Assembly (NCBI GenBank): GCA_045595395.1
Contig: JAZOAH010000028.1
Location: forward strand, 1 to 64,000
Length of the DNA stretch: 64,000 bases
Source of the DNA: CAKSHC01 sp045595395
GTDB taxonomy: Bacteria; Bacillota; Clostridia; Oscillospirales; UMGS1783
Direction: 5' to 3'
Shown here piece by piece: positions 6,631 to 15,837 of this stretch (its first letter is position 1; the number at the start of each line of letters is the position of its first letter). A model generated the notes under the pieces. The model made no database searches. It was not told the origin of the DNA and was given only the letters and a program-made list of their open reading frames with translations. The translations under genes and the position numbers were made by a program.

Positions 6631-7419
6631 CTATACCTCCATAAAATCTGAATATACATCACGTGATGCCACCGAAAGCAAGACATCACGGCCGACTTTT
6701 ATGTTACTGTTTTCTAAAGCCTTTAACGTCGTATTATATGCCAGTGTCGGCAAATTATTATTCTGACTTAAATGTCCGAGGATCAAGCGTTTCGTTCCTC
6801 CCTCGGCCAATGCCGTGGCCGTGACCGCACAATCGGCATTGGATAAATGCCCGTGAGCCGAGAGGATCCGATGCTTGAGCGTGGGCGGATAGTCCCCATT
6901 CCTTAGCATATTTTCATCATAATTGGATTCCAGCACAATCGCATCGCTGCATCGGATATGTTCAAGCACCGTCTGCGTGACCACGCCAAGATCAGTCGCA
7001 ATAGAAATGCGGCGGCGGCCGTCGGTCACCGTATATCCCACACTTTCCACCGCATCATGCGATGTTTTATAGGACGTCACCTTCAGATCGGTGCATATCG
7101 CATGATACCCGGTCGGCATGTGCATGAACAATTCCGGATCTACATCAGGCAAGCGCCCCCGGATGGCTTCACAAGTGGCTGCATTGGCAAAAATGGGGAT
7201 GCGGTATTTTTTGGTTATCGAAGCAAGGCCGCAAATATGATCAATATGTTCATGCGTAATAAAAATGGCGGCCATGCGCTTGATATCGCAATCGACTTCC
7301 TTAAGTGCAGCCTGCACTGTACGAATGCCGACCCCGGCATCGATCAATATCCCGTAGTTTCCGTTATTTATGTAGATGCAATTGGCATTGCTGCCGCTGC
7401 GTATCGTCATCAATTTCAT
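6631..7419 (-). CDS. WalJ/YycJ-like MBL-fold metallo-hydrolase
   Basis: 262 residues. Motif THEHIDH (about 54-60) with later ATDLG and GHLS supplies the metal ligands, and the N-terminus MKLMTIRSGSNANCIYI matches the YycJ/WalJ branch (typically SSGSSGNCTYI). In Bacillus WalJ is linked to the WalRK cell-wall regulon and proposed to coordinate wall growth with DNA replication; here it instead follows murA and precedes the phosphohexomutase, still a wall-related setting. It has a weak GGAG ribosome site after the murA terminator. Confidence 0.88.
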   Translation of the reverse strand: MKLMTIRSGSNANCIYINNGNYGILIDAGVGIRTVQAALKEVDCDIKRMAAIFITHEHIDHICGLASITKKYRIPIFANAATCEAIRGRLPDVDPELFMHMPTGYHAICTDLKVTSYKTSHDAVESVGYTVTDGRRRISIATDLGVVTQTVLEHIRCSDAIVLESNYDENMLRNGDYPPTLKHRILSAHGHLSNADCAVTATALAEGGTKRLILGHLSQNNNLPTLAYNTTLKALENSNIKVGRDVLLSVASRDVYSDFMEV

Positions 7420-7430
7420 GTTTTGCTCCG

Positions 7431-7463
7431 AAAAAGCCCTAAAGGCGCAAAGACTTCAGGGCT
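7431..7463 (-). terminator. terminator or attenuator after murA
   Basis: AGCCCT (7463-7458) pairs with AGGGCT (7440-7435), followed by TTTTT. The stem is short with a long loop, so partial readthrough into the WalJ-like gene is likely. Confidence 0.65.
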
Positions 7464-7470
7464 ATTTAAC

Positions 7471-8766
7471 TTAACCGGCATTGACCAGAGTTTCACCATT
7501 ATCCTCTGAATCGCTGATGCGACGGATATCGGCGCCAAGCGCAGTGAGTTTACCGACAATATCCTCATAGCCACGTTCAATGTGTACGATCTCTTCAATT
7601 GTTGTTGTTCCGCAGGCCGAAACACCGGCGATAATAAGTGCGGCACCGGCACGCAGGTCTGTCGCCTTAACAACGGCACCTGTTAGTTTATCCACGCCGG
7701 TAATGATCGCAACCTTACCGTCGATGCTGATATCTGCGCCCATGCGTTTAAGCTCATCGGTATATTTATAACGGCTTTCAAATACATTTTCCGTAATAAT
7801 GCTTGTCCCTTCGGCCAGCGTTAAAAAGGTTGCCATCTGCGGCTGCATATCGGTCGGGAAGCCGGGATAAGGCAGGGTCTTAACATTGACCTTGTGGATG
7901 GGACCACTGCGCTTGACACGGATCGAGTCATCGTATTCGGTGATCTCTACCCCTGCCTCGATCAACTTAGCCGAAATGGAATCCATATGCTTAGGGATCA
8001 CATTTTTGACCAAAACATCACCGCCGGACATGGCGGCAGCCACCATATAAGTACCGGCCTCTATCTGATCGGGAATGATGGAATAGACCCCGCCACGCAT
8101 CTGCGACACACCACGGATCTTAATGGTATCAGTACCGGCACCCTTTACAACGGCGCCCATCGAGTTGAGGAAGTTAGCCAAATCAACGATATGCGGTTCT
8201 TTAGCCGCATTTTCAATAACCGTCATGCCCTCGGCCTTGGCCGCAGCCAACATGATATTGATGGTAGCACCAACCGAAACCTGGTCAAGATAGATCTCTG
8301 TGCCGACAAGACGCTCGGCCTTTGCAATGACCATGCCATATTCTTCCTTGATGTCAGCGCCCAGTGCACGGAAGCCTTTGACATGCAGATCGATCGGCCG
8401 AACACCGCCGAAATTACAACCACCCGGCAGATCGACTTCGGCCCGACGGAATCGGCCAAGCAAGGCACCGAGCAAATAATAGGAGGCACGCATTTTCCGA
8501 GCAAGATGGCTGGGTGTCTGGGTAATGGCCATGCCGGTGCAATCGGCCTCAATGGTGGTATCATCAATAAAATCAATCTTGGCGCCCATTTTGCGCATAA
8601 TATCAATGATCAGATATACGTCATTGATCTTGGGTATATTTTCAATGCGGCATACGCCGTCCACCAGGATGGCAGCGGGAATAATAGCAACAGCGGCATT
8701 TTTCGCACCACTGATGACAACCTCACCGGTAAGAGGCTTTCCGCCTTTGATAATAAATCTATCCAA
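7471..8766 (-). CDS. murA: UDP-N-acetylglucosamine 1-carboxyvinyltransferase
   Basis: MurA transfers enolpyruvate from PEP to UDP-GlcNAc, the first committed step of peptidoglycan synthesis in the cytoplasm, and is the fosfomycin target. The TTG at 8766 is chosen because GGAGG lies eight bases upstream and the product then begins MDRFIIKGGKPLTGEVVISG, the standard MurA N-terminus; in-frame ATGs further upstream would bury that site. The catalytic loop DLPGGCNFGGVRPIDLH (about 110-126) keeps the fosfomycin-binding cysteine. 431 residues is normal. Firmicutes often have two MurA paralogues; which one this is cannot be told here. Confidence 0.95.
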   Translation of the reverse strand: MDRFIIKGGKPLTGEVVISGAKNAAVAIIPAAILVDGVCRIENIPKINDVYLIIDIMRKMGAKIDFIDDTTIEADCTGMAITQTPSHLARKMRASYYLLGALLGRFRRAEVDLPGGCNFGGVRPIDLHVKGFRALGADIKEEYGMVIAKAERLVGTEIYLDQVSVGATINIMLAAAKAEGMTVIENAAKEPHIVDLANFLNSMGAVVKGAGTDTIKIRGVSQMRGGVYSIIPDQIEAGTYMVAAAMSGGDVLVKNVIPKHMDSISAKLIEAGVEITEYDDSIRVKRSGPIHKVNVKTLPYPGFPTDMQPQMATFLTLAEGTSIITENVFESRYKYTDELKRMGADISIDGKVAIITGVDKLTGAVVKATDLRAGAALIIAGVSACGTTTIEEIVHIERGYEDIVGKLTALGADIRRISDSEDNGETLVNAG

Positions 8767-8864
8767 GTTTGTTTCCTCCGTCATGAAATACCGTTTTCTG
8801 TTCATGAGACTAGTATTGACATTTCATGAGAAAAACTACAAGTTAATAATTCTCACGTTACCTT

Positions 8865-8893
8865 ATTATATCCTATATATCATTTTTTTTCAA
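8865..8893 (-). promoter_or_regulatory. sigma-A promoter of murA
   Basis: Minus-strand TTGAAA (8893-8888), 17-bp spacer, TATAAT (8870-8865). It leaves a leader of about 90 nt that carries repeated CTCATGA/TCATGA words before the TTG start. Confidence 0.85.
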
Positions 8894-8931
8894 GCATTTT
8901 TGTTTACCTTCCCCGATTGTCGGCAAAAAAA

Positions 8932-9759
8932 TTATGACAACTCGTTGGAAAGTTTATAAACACGGTTTTTCGGCAGGTCAAATTCAACGGCAACCTGCTT
9001 AACCGCATCCGATTTTCTCACGCCGTCGCCGATCTTCTGCGCCAGCAACTGCAATATCTGTTCATCGCTGATCTCTCTGACCTGACCGGTAGCCCCCTCG
9101 ATGACCAGCACAAATTCACCTCGGATCTCTTGATCGGTAAACAGAGTGACCGCATTGGCCAGTGTCGTATACCAGACCCGCTCGTGGATCTTGGTGAGCT
9201 CTTTGATGACCGAGATTCGCCGATCCCCCCATAACTCCAGCAGATCCTGCAAGGTCTGCTGCAACCGATGAGGCGCCTCATAAAAGATCATGGTTCGCTC
9301 TTGGCTGCGCAGCATGGATAGTTGCGCACGCCGTTCACCGGCAACAGCGGGTAAAAACCCTTCGAAGGAGAATCGCCCGCTGGGCAAGCCGGATAAGGCT
9401 AACGCACAAACAGCCGCACAGGGCCCGGGAATTACAACCGTTTCCACCCCTTGTTCATGGCACATGCGCACGATGTCTTCTCCGGGATCGGAAACAGCCG
9501 GCATGCCGGCATCGGTCACAAGCGCACAAGTTTCTCCGGCCAACATGCGCTCGATCAGATACTGCCCACGGGACACCTTATTATATTCAAAATAACTGAT
9601 CAGCTCCTTATGAATGCCAAGATGGGACAGCAGTTTTCGGGAATTTCTGGTATCTTCCGCTGCAATGAAATCCACTTCACCCAGCACCTCGCACACCCGA
9701 CTCGACAGATCGCCGAGGTTGCCGATCGGTGTTCCCACAACATATAATTTACCGCTCAT
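8932..9759 (-). CDS. rsmI: 16S rRNA (cytidine-1402-2'-O)-methyltransferase
   Basis: The SAM-dependent tetrapyrrole-methylase fold is recognisable from LYVVGTPIGNLGDLSSR (about 4-20), the AAEDTRNSRKLL segment, TDAGMPAVSDPG and VIPGPCAAVCAL. RsmI methylates the ribose of C1402 in 16S rRNA at the decoding centre. The start giving MSGKLY is chosen over an ATG three bases earlier because AAGGAG lies six bases upstream. It overlaps the preceding TrmN6-like gene by 11 bp. The C-terminal third (about 235-275) is the small helical domain found in Firmicutes members. Confidence 0.95.
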   Translation of the reverse strand: MSGKLYVVGTPIGNLGDLSSRVCEVLGEVDFIAAEDTRNSRKLLSHLGIHKELISYFEYNKVSRGQYLIERMLAGETCALVTDAGMPAVSDPGEDIVRMCHEQGVETVVIPGPCAAVCALALSGLPSGRFSFEGFLPAVAGERRAQLSMLRSQERTMIFYEAPHRLQQTLQDLLELWGDRRISVIKELTKIHERVWYTTLANAVTLFTDQEIRGEFVLVIEGATGQVREISDEQILQLLAQKIGDGVRKSDAVKQVAVEFDLPKNRVYKLSNELS

Positions 9760-10483
9760 CATGATCTCCTTGATAGATTTTCCGAAGCTCGTCACTTTCT
9801 TCGCCGGGCTGTTTATACATCACCAACGGCGGCAGCACCTCCAGATCCGGCTTTCCGCCTCGGCGGATCTGCAATAGTACCAACGTCGGCTTGGCATCGA
9901 CATACGGATGAACAAACCGAGCCCGCTTGACCTCACCGCCACAGCTACGTGCAAAGGTTACCGCATCACATAGCCGACCGGGGCGCAGACACAGATACAT
10001 ACACCCGCCAAAACGCAGCAACTCCATGCCTGCTTTTATCACGTCTGCCAGTGAACACTCCACCTCATGCCGAGCCGTGCTGACCGACGCAAGAGTGCTT
10101 TTCTTTCCTGTTCCCTGTGGCGTATAGGGCGGATTGCAAATCACAACATCGTACGCACCTTTAGTCAAATCATGAGCACGCAGATCCGTTTCATGAACAT
10201 GCAGATTATCTAAAGCATTTAATTTGGCATTATGCCGTAATATCTCGCAAAGGTCCGGCTGAATTTCAACGGCATCGACCCTGCCAACCCGATAACGGGC
10301 AAACAAAAGTACCGATAGTATCCCCTGCCCCGCACCCAGGTCAGCACAAATATCTCCTGGTTTGGCACGGCAAAAATCGGCAAGCAAAATCGAATCGGTC
10401 GTAAAGCAAAAATAATCTTTCGATTGAATGATGGAAAAACCATCACGTAATTGACACAGTTCTTCACTGTTATGGATCATCAT
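9749..10483 (-). CDS. trmN6: TrmN6/YabB-like tRNA adenine-N6 methyltransferase
   Basis: The 244-residue class I methyltransferase has a SAM loop ADLGAGQGILSVLLF (about 47-61) and the catalytic N6-adenine motif NPPYTPQG (about 117-124). These are the hallmarks of the YfiC/YabB group that modifies A37 of a valine tRNA in E. coli. In Bacillus yabB also sits just before rsmI, downstream of holB and yaaT, and that order is kept here. The substrate in Clostridia is inferred. Start: ATG after GAGG. Confidence 0.9.
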   Translation of the reverse strand: MMIHNSEELCQLRDGFSIIQSKDYFCFTTDSILLADFCRAKPGDICADLGAGQGILSVLLFARYRVGRVDAVEIQPDLCEILRHNAKLNALDNLHVHETDLRAHDLTKGAYDVVICNPPYTPQGTGKKSTLASVSTARHEVECSLADVIKAGMELLRFGGCMYLCLRPGRLCDAVTFARSCGGEVKRARFVHPYVDAKPTLVLLQIRRGGKPDLEVLPPLVMYKQPGEESDELRKIYQGDHDER

Positions 10484-10495
10484 ACTATCCTCAAT

Positions 10496-10533
10496 AAAAA
10501 GACAAGGGGATCTTCTATGCAGAAAATCCCCTT
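10496..10533 (-). terminator. terminator of the ferredoxin transcript
   Basis: Minus-strand AAGGGGAT pairs with ATCCCCTT around a 14-nt loop and is followed by GTCTTTTT. It separates the holB-ricT-ferredoxin unit from trmN6-rsmI. Confidence 0.75.
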
Positions 10534-10550
10534 ATCATCATGTACCAATC

Positions 10551-10721
10551 TTACTCAGCCTGAGGAGCTCCCACAGGGCAAGTACCGGCGCAAGCACCGC
10601 AATCCATGCACTTATCAGCATCGATTACATACTTGCTGTCGCCTTCGCTGATAGCCTCCACAGGGCAAGCATCAACGCAAGCACCACAGCTGATGCAATC
10701 ATCATTGATCGTATAAGCCAT
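10551..10721 (-). CDS. 2[4Fe-4S] clostridial-type ferredoxin
   Basis: 56 residues beginning MAYTINDDCISCGACVDACP after an AGGAGGATATCAC ribosome site. Two CxxCxxCxxxCP clusters, CISCGACVDACP (about 9-20) and CMDCGACAGTCP (about 39-50), bind two 4Fe-4S centres. Such ferredoxins shuttle low-potential electrons between pyruvate:ferredoxin oxidoreductase, hydrogenase and related enzymes of fermentative anaerobes. It sits after ricT with a 66-bp gap. Its presence supports strict anaerobic metabolism. Confidence 0.95.
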   Translation of the reverse strand: MAYTINDDCISCGACVDACPVEAISEGDSKYVIDADKCMDCGACAGTCPVGAPQAE

Positions 10722-10787
10722 TGTGATATCCTCCTTTTGTTTTTTATCAGTGTAACACAAACAAAAGAAAAAATCAATAGTTCAAAT

Positions 10788-11660
10788 TTATTTATCGACA
10801 CTATCCGATTCTTTTTTCTTTTCCTTATGCGTCGACGCAAAATGAGCCGATCCGTTGAGCACCTTGACCTGATCCTTATGGTAAGCACGAGTCTGACCAT
10901 CGGGATCGTCCGCCCGACGCACCTTAAGGATGCCACGCAACAGATTGACCTCAACGACATAGCCCTTATAATCCGGCGTTTCAACATATGCCCCGACACC
11001 GGGAGTAGCACGAGTCAGGTCTTCATAAGCGTCCTGCTCATATTTTAAGCAACACATCAATCGGCCGCAGGTGCCCGAAATTTTGGCCGGATTGAGCGAA
11101 AGCCCCTGCTCTTTTGCCATCTTGATGGATACCGGAACAAACTCATCCAAAAATTGCGTGCAACAAAATTCCTTACCGCAGATGCCAAGCCCGCCCTGCA
11201 TTTTCGCCTCATCACGAACACCGATCTGACGCAACTCAATGCGGGTCTTGAATCGAGAAGCCAGATCCTTGACCAGCTCACGGAAATCCACTCGGCCATC
11301 AGCTGTAAAGTAAAACAGCAGTTTGTTACCGTCAAAGGTATACTCCACATCGACCAGTTTCATTTCCAACCCGTGCTCGGCGATCACCTTTTCGCATATC
11401 GCCAAGGTTTCCTTTTCTCTGGCACGGTTTTTTTCGGCCATTTCCACGTCCTTTTCGGTCGCCAGGCGCAACACCTTTTTCAGCGGAGCGACAACGGTAC
11501 TGTCCTCCACCATCTTCGGCTCCATAACGACCTCGCCCATTTCAATGCCTCGGGCCGTTTTTACGATCACATGATCGCCCATCTTAATATTGAGATTGTC
11601 CGGTGAGAAATAATAGGTCTTCCCCACCTTTTTGAACTTAATTCCAACTACCTCGGTCAA
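10788..11660 (-). CDS. ricT: RicT/YaaT, PSP1 domain protein
   Basis: The Y-complex member RicT, with RicA and RicF, promotes mRNA maturation by RNase Y in Bacillus and affects sporulation and competence. The PSP1 domain and the cysteine signature CGKEFCC plus CGRLMCCLKY (central third) are intact; these cysteines bind Fe-S clusters in Bacillus. I start at the TTG seven bases after GGAGG, giving MTEVVGIKFKKVGKTYYF. This TTG overlaps the holB stop as TTGA, so the two are translationally coupled. The C-terminal 40 residues are charged and probably disordered. Context holB-ricT is the same as in Bacillus. Confidence 0.95.
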   Translation of the reverse strand: MTEVVGIKFKKVGKTYYFSPDNLNIKMGDHVIVKTARGIEMGEVVMEPKMVEDSTVVAPLKKVLRLATEKDVEMAEKNRAREKETLAICEKVIAEHGLEMKLVDVEYTFDGNKLLFYFTADGRVDFRELVKDLASRFKTRIELRQIGVRDEAKMQGGLGICGKEFCCTQFLDEFVPVSIKMAKEQGLSLNPAKISGTCGRLMCCLKYEQDAYEDLTRATPGVGAYVETPDYKGYVVEVNLLRGILKVRRADDPDGQTRAYHKDQVKVLNGSAHFASTHKEKKKESDSVDK

Positions 11661-12442
11661 GAAACCGCCTCCAAACATATTATCGAAAAGTATGCCGCAC
11701 ACAAGCCGACATTGCCCGCATTTTCCAAACGGGACAGGGCCAAGCGTGCCGCTTCATATAAGGCAAGCGCCTGTTCGCAATGCCGATCGGCTCGAACGGC
11801 TGTTTGATTCATCAGCGCTATAAATTCAGTAACAAACGCTACCGCTTTGCTGCGCTCTCCGGCAAACCCCCGATCGATCAGACCGGACACCTGCATCTCG
11901 TCTTTTTTCAAGCATGCCACAAATAATTCCTGTACCGCAGAACCCACCGTCGCATCCTGACGGCTCTCTTGCAGGGTGATCTCCACCACACGTGAACGGA
12001 TCGTGTCTATGATCTCCCGCCGATTGGATGCAGCCAACAGAAAGAAAACACCACTCGGCGGCTGTTCCAATATCTTCAAAAAAGCATTCTGCGCCGATTC
12101 GGTCATGGTTTGCGCCTGTTCCACAATATAGACCTTCCGATCGCAATCGTTAGGCAATACCAGGGCATCCAACCGCATCTCACGGATCTGATCGACCTGG
12201 ATGCTGTTCTTGCCGGAGATAACGATCACATCGGGATGGATCATTTTTTTGTTCTTGCGACAATGAGCACATTCACCGCAGGGCGGAAACACATGCTTAT
12301 CGCAAACAATCGACGCAGCAATTTCCTTTGCAGCGTCGACAGCCTGATCGGAAACGATCATCATAGCATGCGGCACCTTGCCAGCGTCAAACATGCGGGC
12401 CAGCCGCGAGGAAACTGCATAATCCAACGCCAAAACCGACAT
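11657..12442 (-). CDS. holB: DNA polymerase III delta-prime subunit
   Basis: The clamp-loader subunit keeps the zinc module CGECAHCRKNKKMIHPD (about 56-72), the DVIVISGKNSIQVDQIREM stretch, and the SRC-like TIRSRV sequence in its AAA+ fold. It helps load the sliding clamp at primed sites. As usual for delta-prime it has no good Walker A motif. The ATG following AAGGGTGG is preferred over a GTG four codons upstream. 261 residues is short compared with the 320-330 of Bacillus, the shortening being in the C-terminal collar domain. Confidence 0.92.
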   Translation of the reverse strand: MSVLALDYAVSSRLARMFDAGKVPHAMMIVSDQAVDAAKEIAASIVCDKHVFPPCGECAHCRKNKKMIHPDVIVISGKNSIQVDQIREMRLDALVLPNDCDRKVYIVEQAQTMTESAQNAFLKILEQPPSGVFFLLAASNRREIIDTIRSRVVEITLQESRQDATVGSAVQELFVACLKKDEMQVSGLIDRGFAGERSKAVAFVTEFIALMNQTAVRADRHCEQALALYEAARLALSRLENAGNVGLCAAYFSIICLEAVS

Positions 12443-12509
12443 CCACCCTTCCACTGTGTAAAATCAAGGCACCCTACCCATCTATTATAACGATAAACAA
12501 CCCCGATTG

Positions 12510-13571
12510 TCAATAAGTCTTCGAATAATCCGGGTATCCGGACGTATAGGTGATCATCCCGGCGGTATCGACCCAAACCGCTTCCAACCCCTGCGTCTTT
12601 TCAGCCAGAGCCATAGCCTGTTGCGCCGGCAGGATAAAGAGGGTTGTCGCCATATAATCAGCCAGCATGGAATCTTCGCAAATGACCGTTACGCTGTCAA
12701 ACCCGGTGGCCGGCATCAAGGACGCCGGATCAATAATATGATGATACCGCACACCGTTAACGGTAAAATACCTCTGATAACTACCGGCCGTCACGACCGC
12801 CTTATCGGAAACAAAAACCGTATCAACAAGATCCTCGACCGCTTGGGTATCGGGGCTCTGTATACCAACACCCCAATCCGATTCCTGCCCGACATCCTGA
12901 CCGACAGCAACCACATTACCGCCGGCACTGATGACAAAGGAATCATATTTCTTTGCCGTCAGCGTATCCTTAACGACCTCACAGGCATAACCCTTGGCCA
13001 CCGCACCGACATCAAGACTCATATACCGATCGGCAAGATACACCGTCTGTTCCTGCGCATTTAGTTCAATGGCGTTAATATCAATATGCTGTGCCGCCAT
13101 GCCTAACTCCTTGGCATTCGGCAAAACGGCACTGTTCGGATCTTTCGTTGCCAATTCTCGGTAGGTTCTCCATACATCCAGAACAGCACCCAGCGCAATA
13201 TTGACCTTGCCGCCGGTCTGCCCATACAACTCTTTACTGCGCTTGATCAGTTCAAACAACTCTGCACTTACCTTGACCGGCTCAACTCCCGCCTTTTGAT
13301 TGACGGTATACACATTATTGACCCCTTCATATTCGTGATAGGCATCAAACTGTTCATGCAGCAAGACAAACTGCTCATGTACCAAGGCTGTAAATTCATT
13401 AAATTCGGCCTGGTTTTGCGCATATCCGTATACGGTGATCACAGTATCAAAACAATCAAAAAAAGAAGTGGAATATTTTTGCATGCCGGATGCCGTTCCG
13501 CAACCGCACAAGGACACCAGAAGCAGGCTCGCCACAGCCCAAGATATAGCTTTTAACAGTGTTTTCTGCAT
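12510..13571 (-). CDS. apbE: FAD:protein FMN transferase, lipoprotein
   Basis: ApbE-type enzymes attach FMN covalently to a threonine of flavoproteins such as Rnf/Nqr subunits on the outer face of the membrane. Residues 1-25 form a lipoprotein signal ending LCGC. Diagnostic motifs are VGAVAKGYACE, SAGGNVVAVG and HHIIDPASLMPATG. The ATG giving MQKTLLKA is preferred because AAAGGG precedes it; 353 residues is normal. No flavinylated partner lies in the window, so the acceptor (an Rnf complex is the usual one in Clostridia) must be elsewhere. Confidence 0.94.
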   Translation of the reverse strand: MQKTLLKAISWAVASLLLVSLCGCGTASGMQKYSTSFFDCFDTVITVYGYAQNQAEFNEFTALVHEQFVLLHEQFDAYHEYEGVNNVYTVNQKAGVEPVKVSAELFELIKRSKELYGQTGGKVNIALGAVLDVWRTYRELATKDPNSAVLPNAKELGMAAQHIDINAIELNAQEQTVYLADRYMSLDVGAVAKGYACEVVKDTLTAKKYDSFVISAGGNVVAVGQDVGQESDWGVGIQSPDTQAVEDLVDTVFVSDKAVVTAGSYQRYFTVNGVRYHHIIDPASLMPATGFDSVTVICEDSMLADYMATTLFILPAQQAMALAEKTQGLEAVWVDTAGMITYTSGYPDYSKTY

Positions 13572-13673
13572 AATAAACCCTTTCATAACCATATACAAAA
13601 ATAATACCACAACCCAACATTTAAGTTCAATAATGTTTTTGTAATTTCGACAACTTTTTCTCATTCACCGTCG

Positions 13674-13750
13674 TATAATCAATAGGTAATTAAGGATGTG
13701 CGAACATAGCCTGAAAATCCAGCACATATCATATACTAAAAAACAGGAGG
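13674..13750 (+). promoter_or_regulatory. TATAAT box and ribosome site of the S1-domain gene
   Basis: TATAAT at 13674-13679 lacks a clear -35 box at 17 bp. The leader ends in AGGAGG (13745-13750), eight bases before the GTG start. Confidence 0.5.
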
Positions 13751-13758
13751 TATGTCAT

Positions 13759-14685
13759 GTGACAAAATATCTACCGGAGGGACAAAGGAAGACCGATCTC
13801 AACTGGGACAGCATCCTGCAGGATATTCCCTCCCTGCAAGCGCTGATCCGAAGCGGCGAAATCTTGGAGGCCAAAGCCATTGCCTGCGACAGCGAGCACA
13901 ATCTGCGGGTAGCACTTGGTAACTATATCGGTATTATGCCCCGAGAAGAGTGCGCCATCGGCATTAAAAACGGCGATGTGCGTGAGATCGCCATTATTTC
14001 TCGTGTCAACCGCCCCGTTTGCTTTAAGATCATCGACTATACGATCGACGACCACGGCACCCCCACCCCGATCCTATCCCGTACCCAAGCCCAGGAAGAA
14101 ACCCTCGATTATCTACTGAGTAACAAGCACTGCGGCGATATCATCAATGCAACCGTGACCCATCTCGAGCCCTTCGGCGCCTTTGTCGATATCGGTTGTG
14201 GCGTATCCTCTCTGATCGCCACCGCCAATCTGTCGGTGTCCCGCATCGACCATCCTCGTGCCCGCGTCCATGTCGGCCAACAGATCAAAGCCATCATTCG
14301 TGAGATCGACCACCAACACCGCCGCTTTTCTCTGTCCCAAAAGGAACTGCTCGGCACCTGGGAGGAAAACGCCGCCCAGTTCGGCATCGGTTGCACCGTG
14401 ACCGGCATTGTCCGCAGCATCGAGCCGTACGGCGTGTTCATTGAACTGGCCCCAAACCTGTCGGGCCTTGCCGAATACTCCGGTAATCTTGACGTAAACA
14501 CCCAATGCGCCGTATATATCAAAAATATCATTCCCGAACGCATGAAGATCAAGTTGTCCGTCATCAATGCCGCCAACGAAGCCGCCAAAGAATCTCCGCT
14601 CAAATACTACATTACCAGCGGCAGCCTGCGGCGTTGGACCTATTCTCCGGCCAACTGCGCCAAGGTCATTGAAACCGTCTTTTGA
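13759..14685 (+). CDS. S1 RNA-binding domain protein (two S1 repeats)
   Basis: 308 residues from a GTG start eight bases after AGGAGG. The central and C-terminal parts hold two OB-type S1 repeats: GDIINATVTHLEPFGAFVDI (about 130-200) and GCTVTGIVRSIEPYGVFIEL (about 212-285). The N-terminal 120 residues form a degenerate OB-like region. Clostridia carry such an S1-like paralogue in addition to ribosomal protein S1; here the canonical S1 is fused to IspH at 35462. It likely binds RNA or ribosomes, exact role unknown. It is a lone plus-strand gene between two minus-strand operons with its own terminator. Confidence 0.88.
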   Translation: MTKYLPEGQRKTDLNWDSILQDIPSLQALIRSGEILEAKAIACDSEHNLRVALGNYIGIMPREECAIGIKNGDVREIAIISRVNRPVCFKIIDYTIDDHGTPTPILSRTQAQEETLDYLLSNKHCGDIINATVTHLEPFGAFVDIGCGVSSLIATANLSVSRIDHPRARVHVGQQIKAIIREIDHQHRRFSLSQKELLGTWEENAAQFGIGCTVTGIVRSIEPYGVFIELAPNLSGLAEYSGNLDVNTQCAVYIKNIIPERMKIKLSVINAANEAAKESPLKYYITSGSLRRWTYSPANCAKVIETVF

Positions 14686-14719
14686 AAAAAGACCTCCGAT
14701 TGAATCGGAGGTCTTTTTT
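14686..14719. terminator. bidirectional terminator
   Basis: The AAAAAGACCTCCGATT stem pairs around a short loop and is flanked by A and T runs; it ends both the S1-domain gene and the minus-strand operon finishing at 14722. Confidence 0.9.
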
Positions 14720-14721
14720 AT

Positions 14722-15837
14722 TCAAAAATATTGATACAAGCAGGTCTTGATCATACCGTTGTAGAGTTTTCTCTTCTTACGCACCTTCACCCCGTAATCC
14801 TTCTCGAAGGTCTCACTCGATGAGATCACATAGGTCCGGCACTCCGGCTGGGCCGTAAAGACTCGGCCGAGCAGCTTGGTCTGCTCCCGTACCGCCTTAA
14901 GATCACTCATACGCTCACCATAGGGCGGATTACAAACAATGACATTGCTTCGTCCGTCTGGCAAGCTTAAGTCCTTTACATCTGCCACATTCAGGCAAAT
15001 GCGCCCGTCAAAACCGGCTCGTTTCACATTTTCTTGAGCCAATGCCACCGTTTTCCGATCAATATCATATCCCTGTATCTCAAAGGGGATCTTGCTGATC
15101 TTATCCTTAGCCTCGGTGCGGGCACTGGAAAATCCGTGTTCCGGCAACTGCATCCATGTCTCGGCAGCAAATTCACGTCCGAGCCCCGGTGCCGTATTGG
15201 AGGCAAAAAGCGCCGCTTCAATAGCAAAAGTACCGCTGCCGCACATGGGATCACAAAACCGTTCGACACGGCGATACCGAGAAATATCAACAATAGCAGC
15301 CGCCAACGTTTCCCGTATGGGTGCCATATTGGATACCGGCCGATATCCTCGCTTGTGCAACCCCACGCCCGACGTGTCCAGCATCACGGTCACATGATCG
15401 TGAAAGATGGAAAATCGGATCTTATGCTGTGGCCCGGTTTCGGCAAACCAGCGCAGGCCGTAATGCTGTGACATGCGGTCAACGATCGCCTTCTTGATGA
15501 TGGCTTGGCAATCGGGTACACTAAACAGCTTAGAATTGAGGCTGAAACCCGTCACCGGAAACTCGTCATCCTTACCGATCCAGCGCTCCCAGCGCAGACG
15601 CTTGACCCCTTCAAACAGATCGTCAAAGCTCAACGCCTCAAATTCTCCCACAACAATACAGACCCGTTCGGCTGTGCGCAGGAATATATTACACCGTGCC
15701 ACATCATCGACCGCGCCCTCAAAGGTAACACTGCCGTTGCCGGCTATGACATTACGTAACCCCAGATGCTTACATTCGTTGGCCAATATTCCCTCAATGC
15801 CAAACAGGCATGGAGCATAAAACTTAATCTCTTCCAT
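14722..15837 (-). CDS. rlmL: THUMP-domain 23S rRNA guanine-N2 methyltransferase, RlmL/YpsC family
   Basis: 371 residues: an N-terminal ferredoxin-like plus THUMP RNA-binding region (about 1-160) followed by a class I methyltransferase with the SAM loop DPMCGSGTFAIEAA (about 193-206) and the catalytic NPPYGERM (about 302-309). This architecture is that of RlmL/YpsC, which methylates G2445 of 23S rRNA. The gene overlaps the end of the upstream glycosyltransferase by 14 bp and is last in the Lon-EngB-FAH-MtaB operon. The family is sure; the exact nucleotide is inferred. Confidence 0.92.
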   Translation of the reverse strand: MEEIKFYAPCLFGIEGILANECKHLGLRNVIAGNGSVTFEGAVDDVARCNIFLRTAERVCIVVGEFEALSFDDLFEGVKRLRWERWIGKDDEFPVTGFSLNSKLFSVPDCQAIIKKAIVDRMSQHYGLRWFAETGPQHKIRFSIFHDHVTVMLDTSGVGLHKRGYRPVSNMAPIRETLAAAIVDISRYRRVERFCDPMCGSGTFAIEAALFASNTAPGLGREFAAETWMQLPEHGFSSARTEAKDKISKIPFEIQGYDIDRKTVALAQENVKRAGFDGRICLNVADVKDLSLPDGRSNVIVCNPPYGERMSDLKAVREQTKLLGRVFTAQPECRTYVISSSETFEKDYGVKVRKKRKLYNGMIKTCLYQYF

